64,000 nt of DNA from Biomphalaria glabrata (lineage: Eukaryota; Mollusca; Gastropoda; Planorbidae), in the NCBI RefSeq assembly GCF_947242115.1, contig NC_074712.1, positions 42,432,838 through 42,496,837 of the forward strand, read 5' to 3'. Made by a program: the position numbers and the translations under genes. The notes under the pieces are model-generated. The model was not told where the DNA came from. It was given only the letters and a program-made list of their open reading frames with translations, and did not search any database. Below are positions 62,910 to 64,000 of this stretch, piece after piece (positions within the stretch are counted from its first letter, which is position 1; every line of letters starts with the position of its first letter).

Positions 62910-64000
62910 TAAGTAGTTAGCTCTTATAGTGTTGAAGTACTTAGTGTTGAAGTACTTAGTGCTAATAGTGTTGTAGTAGTTAGCTCTGATAGTGTTGTAG
63001 TAGTTAGCACTGATAGTGTTGTAGTAGTTAGCACTGATAGTTTTGTTGTAGTTAGCACTGATAGTGTTGTAGTAGTTAGCACTGATAGTGTTGAAGTACT
63101 TAGTGTTGAAGTACTTAGTGCTGATAGTGTTGTAGTAGTTAGCACTGATAGTTTTGTAGTAGTTAGCACTGATAGTGTTGTAGTAGTTAGCTCTGATAGT
63201 GTTGAAGTACTTAGTGCTGATAGTGTTGTAGTAGTTAGCACTGATAGTGTTGTAGTAGTTAGCACTAATAGTGTTGAAGTACTTAGTGTTGAAGTACTTA
63301 GTGCTGATAGTGTTGTAGTAGTTAGCACTGATAGTGTTGTAGTAGTTAGCTCTGATAGTGTTGAAGTAGTTAGCACTGATAGTGTTGAAGTAGTTAGCAC
63401 TGATAGTGTTGAAGTAGTTAGCACTGATAGTGTTGTAGTAGTTAGCTCTGATAGTGTTGAAGTAGTTAGCACTGATAGTGTTGAAGTAGTTAGCACTGAT
63501 AGTGTTGAAGTAGTTAGCACTGATAGTGTTGAAGTAGTTAGCACTGATAGTGTTGAAGTACTTAGCACTGATAGTGTTGTAGTAGTTAGCACTAATAGTG
63601 TTGAAGTACTTAGTGTTGAAGTACTTAGTGCTGATAGTGTTGTAGTAGTTAGCACTGATAGTGTTGTAGTAGTTAGCACTGATAGTGTTGTAGTAGTTAG
63701 CTCTGATAGTGTTGAAGTAGTTAGCACTGATAGTGTTGTAGTAGTTAGCTCTGATAGTGTTGTAGTACTTAGCACTGATAGTGTTGTAGTAGTTAGCACT
63801 GATAGTGTTGTAGTAGTTAGCTCTGATAGTGTTGTAGTACTTAGCCAGATAGTGTTGAAGTAGTTAGCACTGATAGTGTTGTAGTAGTTAGCACTGATAG
63901 TGTTGTAGTAGTTAGCTCTGATAGTGTTGAAGTAGTTAGCACTGATAGTGTTGAAGTAGTTAGCACTGATAGTGTTGAAGTACTTAGTGCTGATAGTGTT
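62910..64000. repeat. 24-bp minisatellite starting at the EXOC7 intron 20 donor
   Basis: The unit is AGTGTTGTAGTAGTTAGCAC plus TGAT. Variants have GAAGTAGTT or GAAGTACTT, and a 15-bp short unit (GTGTTGAAGTACTTA) recurs at intervals, giving a higher-order pattern. More than 40 units run to the window edge. It begins directly at the GTAAGT donor at 62909. Because 24 and 15 are multiples of 3, the antisense strand stays open as a TTTLSVL-type repeat; this is not evidence of a gene. Confidence 0.95.

Noticed and set aside
62924-63799. 291-aa open frame of TTTLSVL-type repeats on the minus strand
   Set aside because: It is produced by the 24-bp minisatellite, whose period is a multiple of three; no codon bias or domain supports a protein.
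62910-64000. CRISPR-like regular repeats
   Set aside because: The repeats are contiguous, without unique spacers, in a eukaryotic intron; this is a minisatellite.

Overview
The window is AT-rich eukaryotic nuclear DNA with spliced genes, long introns and dense transposon remains. Protein similarity and repeat content point to a mollusc, most likely a heterobranch (planorbid-type) freshwater snail. The grounds are AGATCT/TCTAGA-rich low-complexity islands, tRNA-derived SINEs, and RNase-H-bearing I-clade (nimbus-like) LINEs. The species call is inference; no database search was run.
Four protein genes were reconstructed by joining exons across GT-AG introns with consistent phase. (1) DUS1L, a tRNA-dihydrouridine synthase: only the first coding exon is present (115-381, minus), and the gene runs off the left edge. 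(2) HAP40/F8A, the huntingtin-associated 40-kDa protein: complete, 12 coding exons, 3726-14366, plus, 315 aa. (3) MBOAT7/LPIAT1, a lysophosphatidylinositol acyltransferase: complete, 7 coding exons, 36261 down to 20400, minus, 488 aa. (4) EXOC7/Exo70, an exocyst subunit: 20 coding exons, 43181-62908, plus, 606 codons, with the last part of the gene beyond the right edge. DUS1L and HAP40 are head to head about 3.3 kb apart, HAP40 and MBOAT7 converge, and MBOAT7 and EXOC7 are head to head about 6.9 kb apart.
Layout: 382-3725 divergent intergenic region with a TIR-bearing repeat and an AGATCT-rich island; 3726-14366 HAP40 with LINE and SINE debris in its introns; 14367-20399 intergenic/3' flank with one SINE and one LINE tail; 20400-36261 MBOAT7, whose 9.8-kb intron 1 holds Helitrons, a likely solo LTR, a hAT-like element and LINE copies; 36262-43180 intergenic region with a tandem duplication and two TIR-type repeats; 43181-64000 EXOC7, with a Helitron and nested hATs in intron 10, a hAT in intron 16, a LINE-in-LINE nest in intron 17 and a 24-bp minisatellite starting at the donor of intron 20.
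The genes belong to unrelated housekeeping pathways (tRNA modification, huntingtin/early endosome, phosphatidylinositol remodelling, exocytosis); nothing suggests a shared pathway. The most notable signals are a probable U12-type intron in EXOC7, Helitrons with recognisable 5' TC / 3' hairpin-CTAG ends including a possible terminator read-through unit, AGATCT islands around every gene start, and short echoes of coding exons next to HAP40 and MBOAT7.
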